DNA of 64,000 nucleotides from assembly GCF_017877135.1 (NCBI RefSeq), contig NZ_JAGIPH010000001.1, positions 124,001-188,000 on the forward strand, given 5' to 3'. The stretch comes from Neorhizobium galegae. GTDB lineage: Bacteria; Pseudomonadota; Alphaproteobacteria; Rhizobiales; Rhizobiaceae. A model generated the notes under the pieces. It saw nothing but the letters and a program-made list of their open reading frames with translations. It made no database searches and was not told the origin of the DNA. Positions 47,870 to 56,064 of this stretch are shown here, piece after piece. The translations under genes were made by a program, and so were the position numbers. The first letter of the stretch is position 1. Each line of letters starts with the position of its first letter.

Positions 47870-48586
47870 CTAGCCCAAAAACTCAACCGTTCCGGTGTCG
47901 AGGTCGTAGCGGCCGTAGACCACCTTCACCTTGCCCTCGTGCACGAACTCGGAGACGATCGGGCTTTCGGTGGCGATTTTCTGTGCGGTGCGGCGCGCGC
48001 TTTCCTTGACGACGTTATCGACAAAATCGCCCGGCTTGCCGAGAAGATCGCGGGCGGCCGGCACCATGGCCTCCACCATTGGCCCGATGGAGCCCGGCAG
48101 TTTCGTGCCCTTTTCCGCCACTTCGCAGGCAGCCGAAATGGCGCCGCAGCGCTCGTGGCCGAGAACCAGGATCAGCGGCGAGCCGAGATGTTCGACACCG
48201 TATTCGATGGAGCCCATCACCGCCGTATCGGCGATATTGCCGGCATTGCGGCAGACGAAGAGTTCGCCGAGATTGACGCCACCAAACAGAAGTTCCGGCG
48301 ACAGCCGGCTGTCGGCACAGGTGAGAACCGTTGCCCACGGCTTCTGCCCCTTGGCGACCGTCGCGCGCGTGGAGCCGATATCGGCGGCGCAGAGCTGCGG
48401 GGCCGAGACGAATTTCGCATTGCCGGCCTTCAGGCGCGCCAGCGCCTCATCGGGCGACAGGCCCTTGGCAGCCTCGGCCGCTGCCGCCGGGCGGCCCAGA
48501 CCACCGAACAGCGCAAGCCCCATGCCCGCCGCTCCCGCAACCGTCATCATCCGACGACGGCTCATCGTCACACAATCAAGACACAT
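47870..48586 (-). CDS. Beta-class carbonic anhydrase with Tat signal
   Basis: A 238-residue zinc enzyme that interconverts CO2 and bicarbonate. The N-terminus has a twin-arginine signal (SRRRMM followed by a hydrophobic stretch and ALFGGLGRPAAAA), so export to the periplasm in folded form is expected. Zinc ligands are Cys90 (LTCADSR), His144 and Cys147 (GHERCGA); Asp92-Arg94 complete the catalytic pair. It is convergent with rpsI. The upstream region is AT-rich and has a nested palindrome. Confidence 0.93.
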   Translation of the reverse strand: MCLDCVTMSRRRMMTVAGAAGMGLALFGGLGRPAAAAEAAKGLSPDEALARLKAGNAKFVSAPQLCAADIGSTRATVAKGQKPWATVLTCADSRLSPELLFGGVNLGELFVCRNAGNIADTAVMGSIEYGVEHLGSPLILVLGHERCGAISAACEVAEKGTKLPGSIGPMVEAMVPAARDLLGKPGDFVDNVVKESARRTAQKIATESPIVSEFVHEGKVKVVYGRYDLDTGTVEFLG

Positions 48587-48998
48587 GGATGTTTCCCCCG
48601 GAAAAGTCAGCGGCCCCCAACATCATGCCGCCGATGACAGAGTGTATCCGGCCCGCCGCCCATGTAAATCTGTTTTTCCAGTGCATAGTTTCCGATATAT
48701 TATTAACTACATTACGACAAACTATCGCATTACAATGTAATTATTTGTCATCTTTTCTATTTAATTTCATAAAATCGGATTATATTTTTGAAATTACTTA
48801 CCGACAAAGTCTCACCTTTTGCGGTCGAAGCCGGCCCCGCAAGGAATGGCGGAGAACAGGCGCAACCCTCTGCAGCCGTCGCCCACCCTCACCTCTTCCA
48901 GCAAGCGCCTGAGACGGCTAAAAACGGCGCTGGCGCGTCGGCAAACTTGCCGCCCCACGCAGCCTGCAGCACTCTGACGCCCTTTCAAGGATATCGTT
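48587..48998. other. Divergent intergenic region between carbonic anhydrase and agmatinase genes
   Basis: About 410 bp, strongly AT-rich between about 48680 and 48805, in contrast to the rest of the window. It must hold promoters for both flanking genes and includes the palindrome at 48716-48749. No small gene or riboswitch was recognised. Confidence 0.5.
48716..48749. promoter_or_regulatory. Nested palindrome, candidate operator
   Basis: The perfect inner dyad ATTAC-AAT-GTAAT (48729-48741) is enclosed by GACAAA and TTTGTC (48716-48721 and 48744-48749). Such nested symmetry in the divergent AT-rich region suggests a dimeric regulator site; which regulator is unknown. Confidence 0.4.
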
Positions 48999-49952
48999 AT
49001 GGCCAGCAAAAGCATCGACCACGCCTTTTCCGCCACCGGCAACCGGGGCGCCGCGACAGACCCGACCTATGCCGGGGCGCTGTCCTTCATGCGGCGGCGC
49101 TTTACCAAGGATCTTTCGGGGGTCGATGCGGTGGTGCTGGGCATTCCCTTCGATGCAGCGACCTCCAACCGGCCGGGCGCGCGCTTCGGGCCGCAGGCGA
49201 TCCGGCGAGCCTCGGCGATTTTTGACAACGACCCGCAATACCCGTTTGCGCGCGACCTGTTTGAGGACATGGCCGTCATCGATTACGGCGATGTGCTGCT
49301 CGATTACGGCAATCACCAGACGACGCCGGGCCGCATCCGGGACGAGGCGGAGCACATTCTTGCCGCGGACGCCTATCTCTTAGGCCTCGGCGGCGACCAT
49401 TTCGTCACCTGGCCACTGCTGCAGGCGCATGCGGCGCGGCATGGACCGCTGGCGCTCGTGCATTTCGATGCCCATCAGGACACCTGGGAGGATGACGGGC
49501 AGCGGATCGACCATGGCTCCTTCGTGGCGCGCGCCGTGCGCGACGGGGTGATCGACGCGACACGCTCGATCCAGATCGGCATCCGCACGCAGGCGCCGGA
49601 GGATTTCGGCATCCGCATCTTCAAGGGCGATGCGGTGGAGGACATCCGCGCTGGCGAGATTGCCGACGCGATCCTTGCCCATGTCGGCGATGGCCCCTGC
49701 TACCTGACCTTCGACATCGACTGCCTCGACCCGGCCTTTGCACCCGGCACAGGCACGCCGGTTTCCGGCGGGCCGTCGTCGGCGAAAATGCTGTCGGTTC
49801 TGCGCAAGCTTGGGCGTCTCGACATCCGGGGCTCGGACGTGGTGGAGGTGGCCCCTGCCTATGACCATGCCGATATCACCGCCATTGCCGCGGCAACGGT
49901 CGCCATGTATATGCTGGGGCTGAGAGCCGAGCGTCTTGCGGCACGCCGTTAA
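48999..49952 (+). CDS. speB: Agmatinase / ureohydrolase family enzyme
   Basis: A 317-residue manganese ureohydrolase. Metal ligands are His134 (GGDH), Asp157, His159 and Asp161 (FDAHQDT) and Asp239/Asp241 (TFDIDCLDP). Agmatinase (agmatine to putrescine and urea) is the most likely activity, but guanidinobutyrase, guanidinopropionase and guanidinase share these motifs and cannot be excluded. The start follows AAGGATATCGTT. argC follows on the same strand after about 70 nt. Confidence 0.85.
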   Translation: MASKSIDHAFSATGNRGAATDPTYAGALSFMRRRFTKDLSGVDAVVLGIPFDAATSNRPGARFGPQAIRRASAIFDNDPQYPFARDLFEDMAVIDYGDVLLDYGNHQTTPGRIRDEAEHILAADAYLLGLGGDHFVTWPLLQAHAARHGPLALVHFDAHQDTWEDDGQRIDHGSFVARAVRDGVIDATRSIQIGIRTQAPEDFGIRIFKGDAVEDIRAGEIADAILAHVGDGPCYLTFDIDCLDPAFAPGTGTPVSGGPSSAKMLSVLRKLGRLDIRGSDVVEVAPAYDHADITAIAAATVAMYMLGLRAERLAARR

Positions 49953-50023
49953 CAAACTGAATCAAGACGCGGGTAAACTGAATCCGGACCCTTTTGTAAC
50001 ACGCTGATTTTACAGGTAGAGAC

Positions 50024-50956
50024 ATGAGCGCGAAAATTTTCATCGATGGCGAACACGGAACCACGGGGCTGCAGATCCGCACCCGCATGGCCGGCCGCCG
50101 CGATGTGACGCTGCTCTCGATTCCCGAATCCGAGCGGCGCAATGCAGCGCTGCGCGAGGACCTCCTCAACAGCGCCGACATCGCGATCCTCTGCCTGCCG
50201 GACGACGCCTCGAAGGAGGCCGTCGCCATGCTTTCCGGCAATAACAACGTGCGCATCATCGACACCTCGACGGCCTATCGCGTCGCCGAAGACTGGGCCT
50301 ATGGTTTCGCCGAGATGGATGCCGCGCAGGCCGGCAAGATCCGTTCGGCGCGCACGGTCGCCAATCCCGGCTGCTACCCGACCGGTGCCATCGGCCTCAT
50401 CCGTCCGCTGCGGGCCGCAGGCCTGTTGCCGGACGGCTATCCCGTCACGGTCAACGCCGTGTCCGGCTATACGGGCGGCGGCAAGCAGTTGATCGCGCAG
50501 ATGGAAGACCAGACGCGCGCAGACGCCATCACCGCCAATAATTTTCTCTACGGGCTGACGCTGAAGCACAAGCACGTGCCGGAAATGAGGACGCATGGCC
50601 TGCTGGACCGCGCGCCCCTCTTCTCGCCCTCCGTCGGCCGCTTCGCCCAGGGCATGATCGTGGAGGTGCCGCTCTTCATCGACCAGCTTGCCGAAGGCAC
50701 GACGCTGAAGACAATTCATGCGGCGCTCGTGGCGCATTATGCCGGCCAGTCGATCGTGACGGTCGTGCCGCTTGAGGACAGCACCACGCTCGCGCGCATC
50801 GATGCCGAGGAACTGGTGGGGGAGGACACGATGAAGCTTTACGTGTTCGGCACCGAAGGGGGCGCGCATGTGAACCTCGTTGCCGTTCTCGACAATCTCG
50901 GCAAGGGAGCCTCGGGTGCTGCCGTGCAGAACATGGACCTGATGCTGTCAGCCTGA
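50024..50956 (+). CDS. argC: N-acetyl-gamma-glutamyl-phosphate reductase, type 2
   Basis: A 310-residue NADP-dependent reductase, third step of arginine synthesis. The active-site cysteine is Cys117 in NPGCYPTG; the start [19 protein letters not shown] and the short length identify the type 2 (shorter) form. [12 protein letters not shown] and the conserved [10 protein letters not shown] follow. The arginine link suits the neighbouring ureohydrolase gene, but the two act in different pathways. Confidence 0.96.
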   Translation: MSAKIFIDGEHGTTGLQIRTRMAGRRDVTLLSIPESERRNAALREDLLNSADIAILCLPDDASKEAVAMLSGNNNVRIIDTSTAYRVAEDWAYGFAEMDAAQAGKIRSARTVANPGCYPTGAIGLIRPLRAAGLLPDGYPVTVNAVSGYTGGGKQLIAQMEDQTRADAITANNFLYGLTLKHKHVPEMRTHGLLDRAPLFSPSVGRFAQGMIVEVPLFIDQLAEGTTLKTIHAALVAHYAGQSIVTVVPLEDSTTLARIDAEELVGEDTMKLYVFGTEGGAHVNLVAVLDNLGKGASGAAVQNMDLMLSA

Positions 50957-51009
50957 TGCCGTTTGCCTGATTCTGGCGGCACGAGGCTTCATCGGGAGGG
51001 AGGCCCCAC

Positions 51010-51408
51010 ATGATCGATCATCTCGGACTTTCGGTCGCAGACTTTGCCCGCGCGCGCGCATTCTATGATGCGGTGATGCCGACACTCGGCGCCGCCTGCG
51101 TGATGGCCGTGACGGCGGAGGAGACCGGCGGCACCTATGAGGGAGCCGGCTATGGCCGAGGCGGCAAGCCGTCCTTCTGGGTCGGCAGCGGCGGCCGCAC
51201 CAAAGGAAGCCTGCATGTGGCCTTCGTGGCCGACAGCCGGGACGCCGTCGATGCCTTTTATGCGGCAGCCATGGCGGCGGGTGCCACGGATAACGGCGCG
51301 CCGAGTGTGCGGGAGCATTATCATCCGAACTACTATGCCGCCTTCGTGCTCGACCCGGACGGCCACAACATCGAGGCCGTCTGCCATCTGCCACCGGCCG
51401 GCGCCTGA
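51010..51408 (+). CDS. VOC family protein
   Basis: A 132-residue glyoxalase/bleomycin-resistance-type protein with two beta-alpha-beta-beta-beta units. MIDHLGLSVADFARARAFYD and YYAAFVLDPDGHNIEAVCH are the family start and end, with the His and Glu of a metal site. The substrate is unknown. The APH-like gene starts 2 nt after its stop, so the two form an operon. Confidence 0.9.
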   Translation: MIDHLGLSVADFARARAFYDAVMPTLGAACVMAVTAEETGGTYEGAGYGRGGKPSFWVGSGGRTKGSLHVAFVADSRDAVDAFYAAAMAAGATDNGAPSVREHYHPNYYAAFVLDPDGHNIEAVCHLPPAGA

Positions 51409-51410
51409 CC

Positions 51411-52271
51411 ATGGGCGATGGCCCGCAGCCCGTTGATGCGCTGCTGCGCGCCGATCTCATGGCTGCCTGGCGGCTGCAGGCGCCGAGCCTGCTTGCCGAT
51501 ACGCATTCGAGCCGGCTCTATCGCGTGACACGCACCGATGGCCGCGGCGCGATCCTCAAACTGCTGAAACCCGAAGGGCTTGGCGAACGGGCAGGCTTTG
51601 CCTATCTCGGCTGGCGCGACGGCCTGGGCGCCGTGCGTCTGCTGGAGCAGACGGATGATGCCTGCCTGCTGGAGGATGCCGGCCACCAGAGCCTTGCCGA
51701 TATTCACAGAGCGCGAGGCGACGACGCCGCAACGCCGATCCTCTGCCAGCTTCTGCCGCTGCTGCATGCCCCTTCCGACCGGGCGCCGCCGTCCGATCTG
51801 ATCCCGCTGGAGCGGCATTTCCGCAGCCTGTTCCAACTAGCGGAAAAGGACGGCCCGTACCAGGAGATGGCGGTCTGGGCAGCCTGGCACGCCCGCGACC
51901 TCATCAACCCCCAGACGCGGCAGATCCCGCTGCATGGCGACCTGCACCATGATAATGTGATGCGAGACGCAGACGGCATCTGGCGCGTCATCGACCCGCA
52001 GGGGCTTTATGGCGATCCGGCATATGAGGTGGCCAATGTTTTCGGCAATCCCGGCGGCGCGCATCTGTTCGACCCGGGCCGCGTGATGCGGCTCGCCGAA
52101 GCATTCGCGCCGGTGCTGGGCTGCGAGCCCCTACCGGTGCTGCGCTACGCTGGCGCCCATGCCATGCTGTCGACCGCCTGGTCGCTCAACGAACCGGACA
52201 ACGCGAATGCGGCGGAAAATATCCGTGAGCGGGTCGCCGTTGCAGGCTATATTCGTTCACTGATCGCGTAA
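51411..52271 (+). CDS. APH(6)-type aminoglycoside/hydroxyurea kinase-like protein
   Basis: A 286-residue protein kinase-like phosphotransferase. The catalytic loop is PLHGDLHHDN and the metal-binding motif is RVIDPQGLYGDPAYE, both typical of the streptomycin 6-phosphotransferase (APH_6_hur) family. The N-lobe is poorly conserved. Chromosomal members usually have unknown natural substrates, so resistance should not be assumed. Preceded by the VOC gene in a 2-nt-spaced pair. Confidence 0.85.
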   Translation: MGDGPQPVDALLRADLMAAWRLQAPSLLADTHSSRLYRVTRTDGRGAILKLLKPEGLGERAGFAYLGWRDGLGAVRLLEQTDDACLLEDAGHQSLADIHRARGDDAATPILCQLLPLLHAPSDRAPPSDLIPLERHFRSLFQLAEKDGPYQEMAVWAAWHARDLINPQTRQIPLHGDLHHDNVMRDADGIWRVIDPQGLYGDPAYEVANVFGNPGGAHLFDPGRVMRLAEAFAPVLGCEPLPVLRYAGAHAMLSTAWSLNEPDNANAAENIRERVAVAGYIRSLIA

Positions 52272-52348
52272 CAATCTGTTTGAAGTTTGTGTTGTAGTGT
52301 GAACAGCAGATCGTCGTTATGATCGTGGCAGGATTGGAGAGCACTTTC

Positions 52349-53176
52349 ATGCCACAGACGCGGTTTCCCGTTTATTTCATCCCCCATGGCGGCGGCCCCT
52401 GGCCCTTCATGGAGTTTCCGAAGGACAGCGCGGGCAAGGGCCCGTGGGACGAACTGGGCGCCTTCCTGCGCGGGCTTGACGGGGAGATCGGCCGGCGTCC
52501 GAAGGCGGTGCTGGTCGTTTCCGGCCACTGGGAGAAGGAACCGGTGCCGACGCTCAGCACTGCGCCGAAGCCGCCGATGCTGTTCGACTACTATAATTTC
52601 CCGCCGCATACCTACGAACTCTCCTACCCAGCGATGAACTCGCTGGAGCTTGCCGCCCGCGCGCGTCAATTGCTGTCGGACGCGGGTATTGCCTCGGCGG
52701 AAGATCCGGCGCGCGGCTTCGACCACGGCGTCTTCATTCCCTTCATGCTGATCTATCCCGATGCGGATGTGCCGATCACCATGATTTCGCTGAAGAACAC
52801 GCTCGACGTGGAAAGCCATGTGGCAATCGGCGAGGCGCTGGCGCCGCTGCGCGACGAGGACGTGCTGATCATCGCCTCGGGCATGACCTATCACAACATG
52901 CCGAAATTCCGCAAAGCCGATGCCGAGCATGTGGCCGAAGCGGTGCGCTTTGACGACTGGCTGGCCGATGTGATTGCCGATCCCGACCCGAAGGCCCGCG
53001 CCGACCGTCTGGCGACCTGGCAGGACAATCCTGATGCGCTGGCCTGCCATGTGCCTGACCATGACCATCTGGTGCCGCTGTTCGTGGCAGCGGGTGCCGC
53101 CGGCGGCGATCAGGGTGCCCGCATCTTCACGACGGATTTCCTCGGCAAACCCTATTCAGCCTATCGCTTCGGCTAA
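52349..53176 (+). CDS. LigB-type extradiol dioxygenase (DODA family)
   Basis: A 275-residue class III extradiol ring-cleavage enzyme homologue. Candidate metal ligands are the His in IPHGGGPWPF, the His in VVSGHWEKEP and FDHGVFIP, with the later SGMTYHNM segment. It resembles 4,5-DOPA dioxygenase/YgiD. ATG 52349 has GGAG upstream; an in-frame ATG 30 nt earlier is possible. The substrate is unknown. It is convergent with ctaA, with an 8-bp gap. Confidence 0.88.
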   Translation: MPQTRFPVYFIPHGGGPWPFMEFPKDSAGKGPWDELGAFLRGLDGEIGRRPKAVLVVSGHWEKEPVPTLSTAPKPPMLFDYYNFPPHTYELSYPAMNSLELAARARQLLSDAGIASAEDPARGFDHGVFIPFMLIYPDADVPITMISLKNTLDVESHVAIGEALAPLRDEDVLIIASGMTYHNMPKFRKADAEHVAEAVRFDDWLADVIADPDPKARADRLATWQDNPDALACHVPDHDHLVPLFVAAGAAGGDQGARIFTTDFLGKPYSAYRFG

Positions 53177-53184
53177 TCCCAAGG

Positions 53185-54279
53185 TCAGAGACGGCGCGGC
53201 ACCGCCTCGTCGCGGGGGAATTCACCGTAAAAGCCACGCCAGTGGCTGATGGCATAGGCGAGCACGATGAGGCCGCCTGCCTGATGCAGCAGCCCGGCCT
53301 CGATCGGTACATGCGTCAGAAGCGTGATGATGCCGATCGTCGCCTGGGCACAGACAAGACCGAACAGCACCATGGCGCCCTTGGCATGCGTGCTGCCCAG
53401 CGCCTTGTTCACCGAAACGATCATGTGAATGAAAGTGAGCGTCAGCAGCAGATAGGCGCCGCAGCGGTGGACGAACTGCACCGTCTTCGGGTTTTCGAAC
53501 AGGTTGATCCAGGCCGGCGTGTGGGTGAACAGATCGCCGGGCACCAGCGCGCCATCCATCAGCGGCCAAGTATTGTAGGAAAAGCCGGCATCGAGCCCTG
53601 CCACCAGCGCACCGAGATAGATCTGGAACAGCACGAGGAAGGCAAGGCCGGCAGCGGCCAGATGCGACTTCGGCGTCGGCGGCACATCGACTTTCTGCGG
53701 TGTGAGCCCGCGCATGATGAAGGTGGAGGCTGCAAAGATCAGGCAGGCGATGGTCAGATGCGTGGCCAGTCGGTACTGCGAGACATCGACGCGCTGCGTG
53801 AGGCCCGACGAGACCATCCACCAGCCGACAAAACCCTGAAAGCCGCCAAGCGCCAGAAGCCCGACCAGCGGCCAGCGCAGCCGCTTCTCGACGCGGCCCG
53901 TCAGCCAGAAGTAGGCGAGCGGCAGGGCAAAGACGAGGCCGATGGCGCGCGCCAGCAGCCGGTGCGCCCATTCCCACCAGAAGATCGTCTTGAACTCGTC
54001 CAGCGACATGCCGCGATTGATCTGCTGGTATTGCGGGATCTGGCGGTAAAGCTCGAGTTCCTCTTCCCATTCCTTCACAGAGAGCGGCGGAATGACGCCG
54101 TGGATCGGCTTCCATTCGGTGATCGACAGGCCCGAATCGGTAAGCCGCGTAGCACCGCCGACCAGCACGAGACAGAAAAGCGTGAACAGCACGACCTGCA
54201 GCCAGCGCCGAAGCGCGGTGCGATTTTCCGCCACGCGACGGTCCGTGCCGCCAAGGCCGATGACATCCGAGGTCGCCAT
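53185..54279 (-). CDS. ctaA: Heme A synthase
   Basis: A 364-residue inner-membrane enzyme that oxidises heme O to heme A for cytochrome aa3 oxidase. It has eight predicted spans. GGATRLTDSGLSITEWKPI and FWWEWAHRLLARAIGLVFA are the long-form (proteobacterial) signatures, with further heme-ligand histidines in VQFVHRCGAYLL and AGLLHQAGGLIVL. The family's Cys loop pattern of Gram-positive members is absent, as expected. ATG 54279 has AGGAGATC upstream. Confidence 0.95.
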   Translation of the reverse strand: MATSDVIGLGGTDRRVAENRTALRRWLQVVLFTLFCLVLVGGATRLTDSGLSITEWKPIHGVIPPLSVKEWEEELELYRQIPQYQQINRGMSLDEFKTIFWWEWAHRLLARAIGLVFALPLAYFWLTGRVEKRLRWPLVGLLALGGFQGFVGWWMVSSGLTQRVDVSQYRLATHLTIACLIFAASTFIMRGLTPQKVDVPPTPKSHLAAAGLAFLVLFQIYLGALVAGLDAGFSYNTWPLMDGALVPGDLFTHTPAWINLFENPKTVQFVHRCGAYLLLTLTFIHMIVSVNKALGSTHAKGAMVLFGLVCAQATIGIITLLTHVPIEAGLLHQAGGLIVLAYAISHWRGFYGEFPRDEAVPRRL

Positions 54280-54420
54280 GTGATCTCCTGCCTGTTGCAA
54301 GCCTGACATTTATCAACAATGTCCGCCAAGCGTTGATTTGCCTGAGGCGCCGGTGCAAAACAAGCCCTTGCGGTTTGCGGCATGCCGTCGCGCCCCTTAA
54401 AGACCAGAGCGAGGATCACG

Positions 54421-54630
54421 ATGCCCCTGCGGCTCAAAAAGTTCATCGGCACCATCCTCATCATCATCCTGGTGCTGACCTATGCGCTGCTTGCCACCAC
54501 CATCGCCTCGCTGACGCTCGCCGCCTCGCCCTGGTGGGTGCATTTCCTCTATTTCCTGCTCACCGGACTGTTGTGGATCCTGCCGGCCATGCTGATCATC
54601 AAATGGATGGCCGGCCCGCGCCCGCGCTAG
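54421..54630 (+). CDS. DUF2842 family small membrane protein
   Basis: A 69-residue protein with two predicted spans (about residues 8-32 and 40-60, in a KFIGTILIIILVLTYALLAT and FLYFLLTGLLWILPAMLII arrangement) and a basic C-terminus. The conserved WWVHFLYFLLTGLLWILPAM matches DUF2842. It is divergent from ctaA, which may indicate a link to respiration, but no function is known. Confidence 0.8.
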   Translation: MPLRLKKFIGTILIIILVLTYALLATTIASLTLAASPWWVHFLYFLLTGLLWILPAMLIIKWMAGPRPR

Positions 54631-54632
54631 AG

Positions 54633-54680
54633 TATTTCAGGACGGAAAACCGTTTCACACTGCTCCTGGAAATGCTCCTG
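54633..54680. repeat. Intergenic repeat with dyad symmetry, candidate
   Basis: The block GACGGAAAACCGTTTCACAC followed by TGCTCCTGGAAATGCTCCTG resembles a short repeat seen between genes in many rhizobial genomes; this is from memory. TTTCAGGA and TCCTGGAAA form an imperfect dyad. Only one copy is in this window. Confidence 0.35.
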
Positions 54681-54807
54681 AGGCGCATTTACCCTTCCTT
54701 CACCACGGGCGGCGGCTGCAGGGCTCAATACGCACCTGATAAACATCTTGTTTCCCCAGACCTTCTAGGCTGCGCCGGTTGAGACGGATCCGGCAGCAGA
54801 CGAAGGA

Positions 54808-56046
54808 ATGGAAATGATGGCGCAAGACCTTGTCCTGGAAGCGGACGCGGGCCGGGACAGCGCCGCAGCAAAGGCCATTCCCGTCGAGCAGGCCCGCATG
54901 GGAGACATGGTTCTGTCGCTGGCCGGGCGGATGGAGGATCTGGAGCCCGCCTGGCGCCGGATGCAGGCGCTGCCGCGCAATTCGCTGCATCAGGGATACG
55001 ACTGGTGCAAGGCGTGGTTCGACAGTGCGGGCTCGGAGCTTGCGCTGGTCGAGGGACGGATCGGCGGCCGCACGGTGATGATCCTGCCGCTGGACATCCA
55101 CAGGCGTGCCGGCCTCAGCATCGCCTATCCCCCGGCGCATGGCTACAACAATTTCAACAGCGGTCTGTTTGCGCAGGATTTTCAGCTGACGGCGCAGGAG
55201 CAGGCGCAGTTTTCCAGAAAACTAGGCCGATGCCTTTCCGGCTGCGCCGACCTGGTGGTGATCGATGCGGTGCCGCTTGTCTGGCGCGGGCTTCGCCACC
55301 CTTTCGCCGATCTCGCCACCGTTCCCCACCCGAACAATTCGTTCCAGCTGCCGATCCTCGACACGTTCGAACGGACGCTCAGCCAGCTGAACGCCAAGCG
55401 GCGGCGCAAGAAATTCCGCATCCAGACGCGCCGGATGGAAGAGGCCGGCGGCTTTGACCATTACATCCCGCGCACGCGCGACGAGAGCCATGCGCTGCTC
55501 GAAGTCTTCTTTGCCCAGAAGCGCCGGCGCTTCGAGGCGCATGGCCTGCCGGACGCCTTTGGCCGGCCGGCGGTGCGCGCATTCTATCACGCGCTTCTCG
55601 ACGCGCCGGCGAACGGCTCTGACCAGCCGCTCTTCCTGCATGCGCTGAGGCTTTCGGGCGATGCGGAAAAGCCGGTCGTTGCGGTCTCCGGCATGTCGCG
55701 CAAGGGCGACCACCTGATCTGCCAGTTCGGCTCGATCGATGCGGTGCGGGTGCCAGACGCGAGCCCCGGCGAACTGTTATATTGGCTGATGATCGAGCAG
55801 GCGGGGGCCCAGGGCATCAGCCTGTTTGATTTCGGCGTCGGCGACCAAGGCTACAAGCGCAGTTGGTGCCCGGTGGAAACGGAACTGTCCGACATTCTCA
55901 TCCCACTAACGGCAAGGGGCCGGCTGGCGGCCCGTCTTCATGCCGGCGTCGTGCGCCTGAAAGGCCGCGTCAAGCGGAGCCCGATGCTCTACCGGCTGCT
56001 GCAGCGGCTGAGGGCCGGCAAAGGCCGTGCCGATTCCGAGGCGTGA
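54808..56046 (+). CDS. BioF2-like (GNAT fold) acyltransferase of polysaccharide cluster
   Basis: A 412-residue protein with a C-terminal Acetyltransf_6/BioF2-like domain (about 160-370), as in CelD/BcsL and FemAB-type proteins. SLHQGYDWCKAWFDSAG and KRRRKKFRIQTRRMEEAGG are characteristic, and GISLFDFGVGDQGYKRSWC ends the domain. Probable role: acylation of an exopolysaccharide or its precursor; the acyl donor is unknown. The gene converges on the ExoP-like gene and is the first of the polysaccharide cluster. Confidence 0.8.
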   Translation: MEMMAQDLVLEADAGRDSAAAKAIPVEQARMGDMVLSLAGRMEDLEPAWRRMQALPRNSLHQGYDWCKAWFDSAGSELALVEGRIGGRTVMILPLDIHRRAGLSIAYPPAHGYNNFNSGLFAQDFQLTAQEQAQFSRKLGRCLSGCADLVVIDAVPLVWRGLRHPFADLATVPHPNNSFQLPILDTFERTLSQLNAKRRRKKFRIQTRRMEEAGGFDHYIPRTRDESHALLEVFFAQKRRRFEAHGLPDAFGRPAVRAFYHALLDAPANGSDQPLFLHALRLSGDAEKPVVAVSGMSRKGDHLICQFGSIDAVRVPDASPGELLYWLMIEQAGAQGISLFDFGVGDQGYKRSWCPVETELSDILIPLTARGRLAARLHAGVVRLKGRVKRSPMLYRLLQRLRAGKGRADSEA

Positions 56047-56064
56047 CCGGCGGCCGCAAGGCCG

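Noticed and set aside
48780..48998. Guanidine (mini-ykkC) riboswitch upstream of the ureohydrolase gene
   Set aside because: Two ACGG segments occur near 48914-48930, but they do not lie in the loops of paired hairpins.
51411..52271. Streptomycin resistance gene
   Set aside because: The kinase belongs to the APH(6) family by motifs only; chromosomal homologues are widespread and the context gives no sign of a resistance element.
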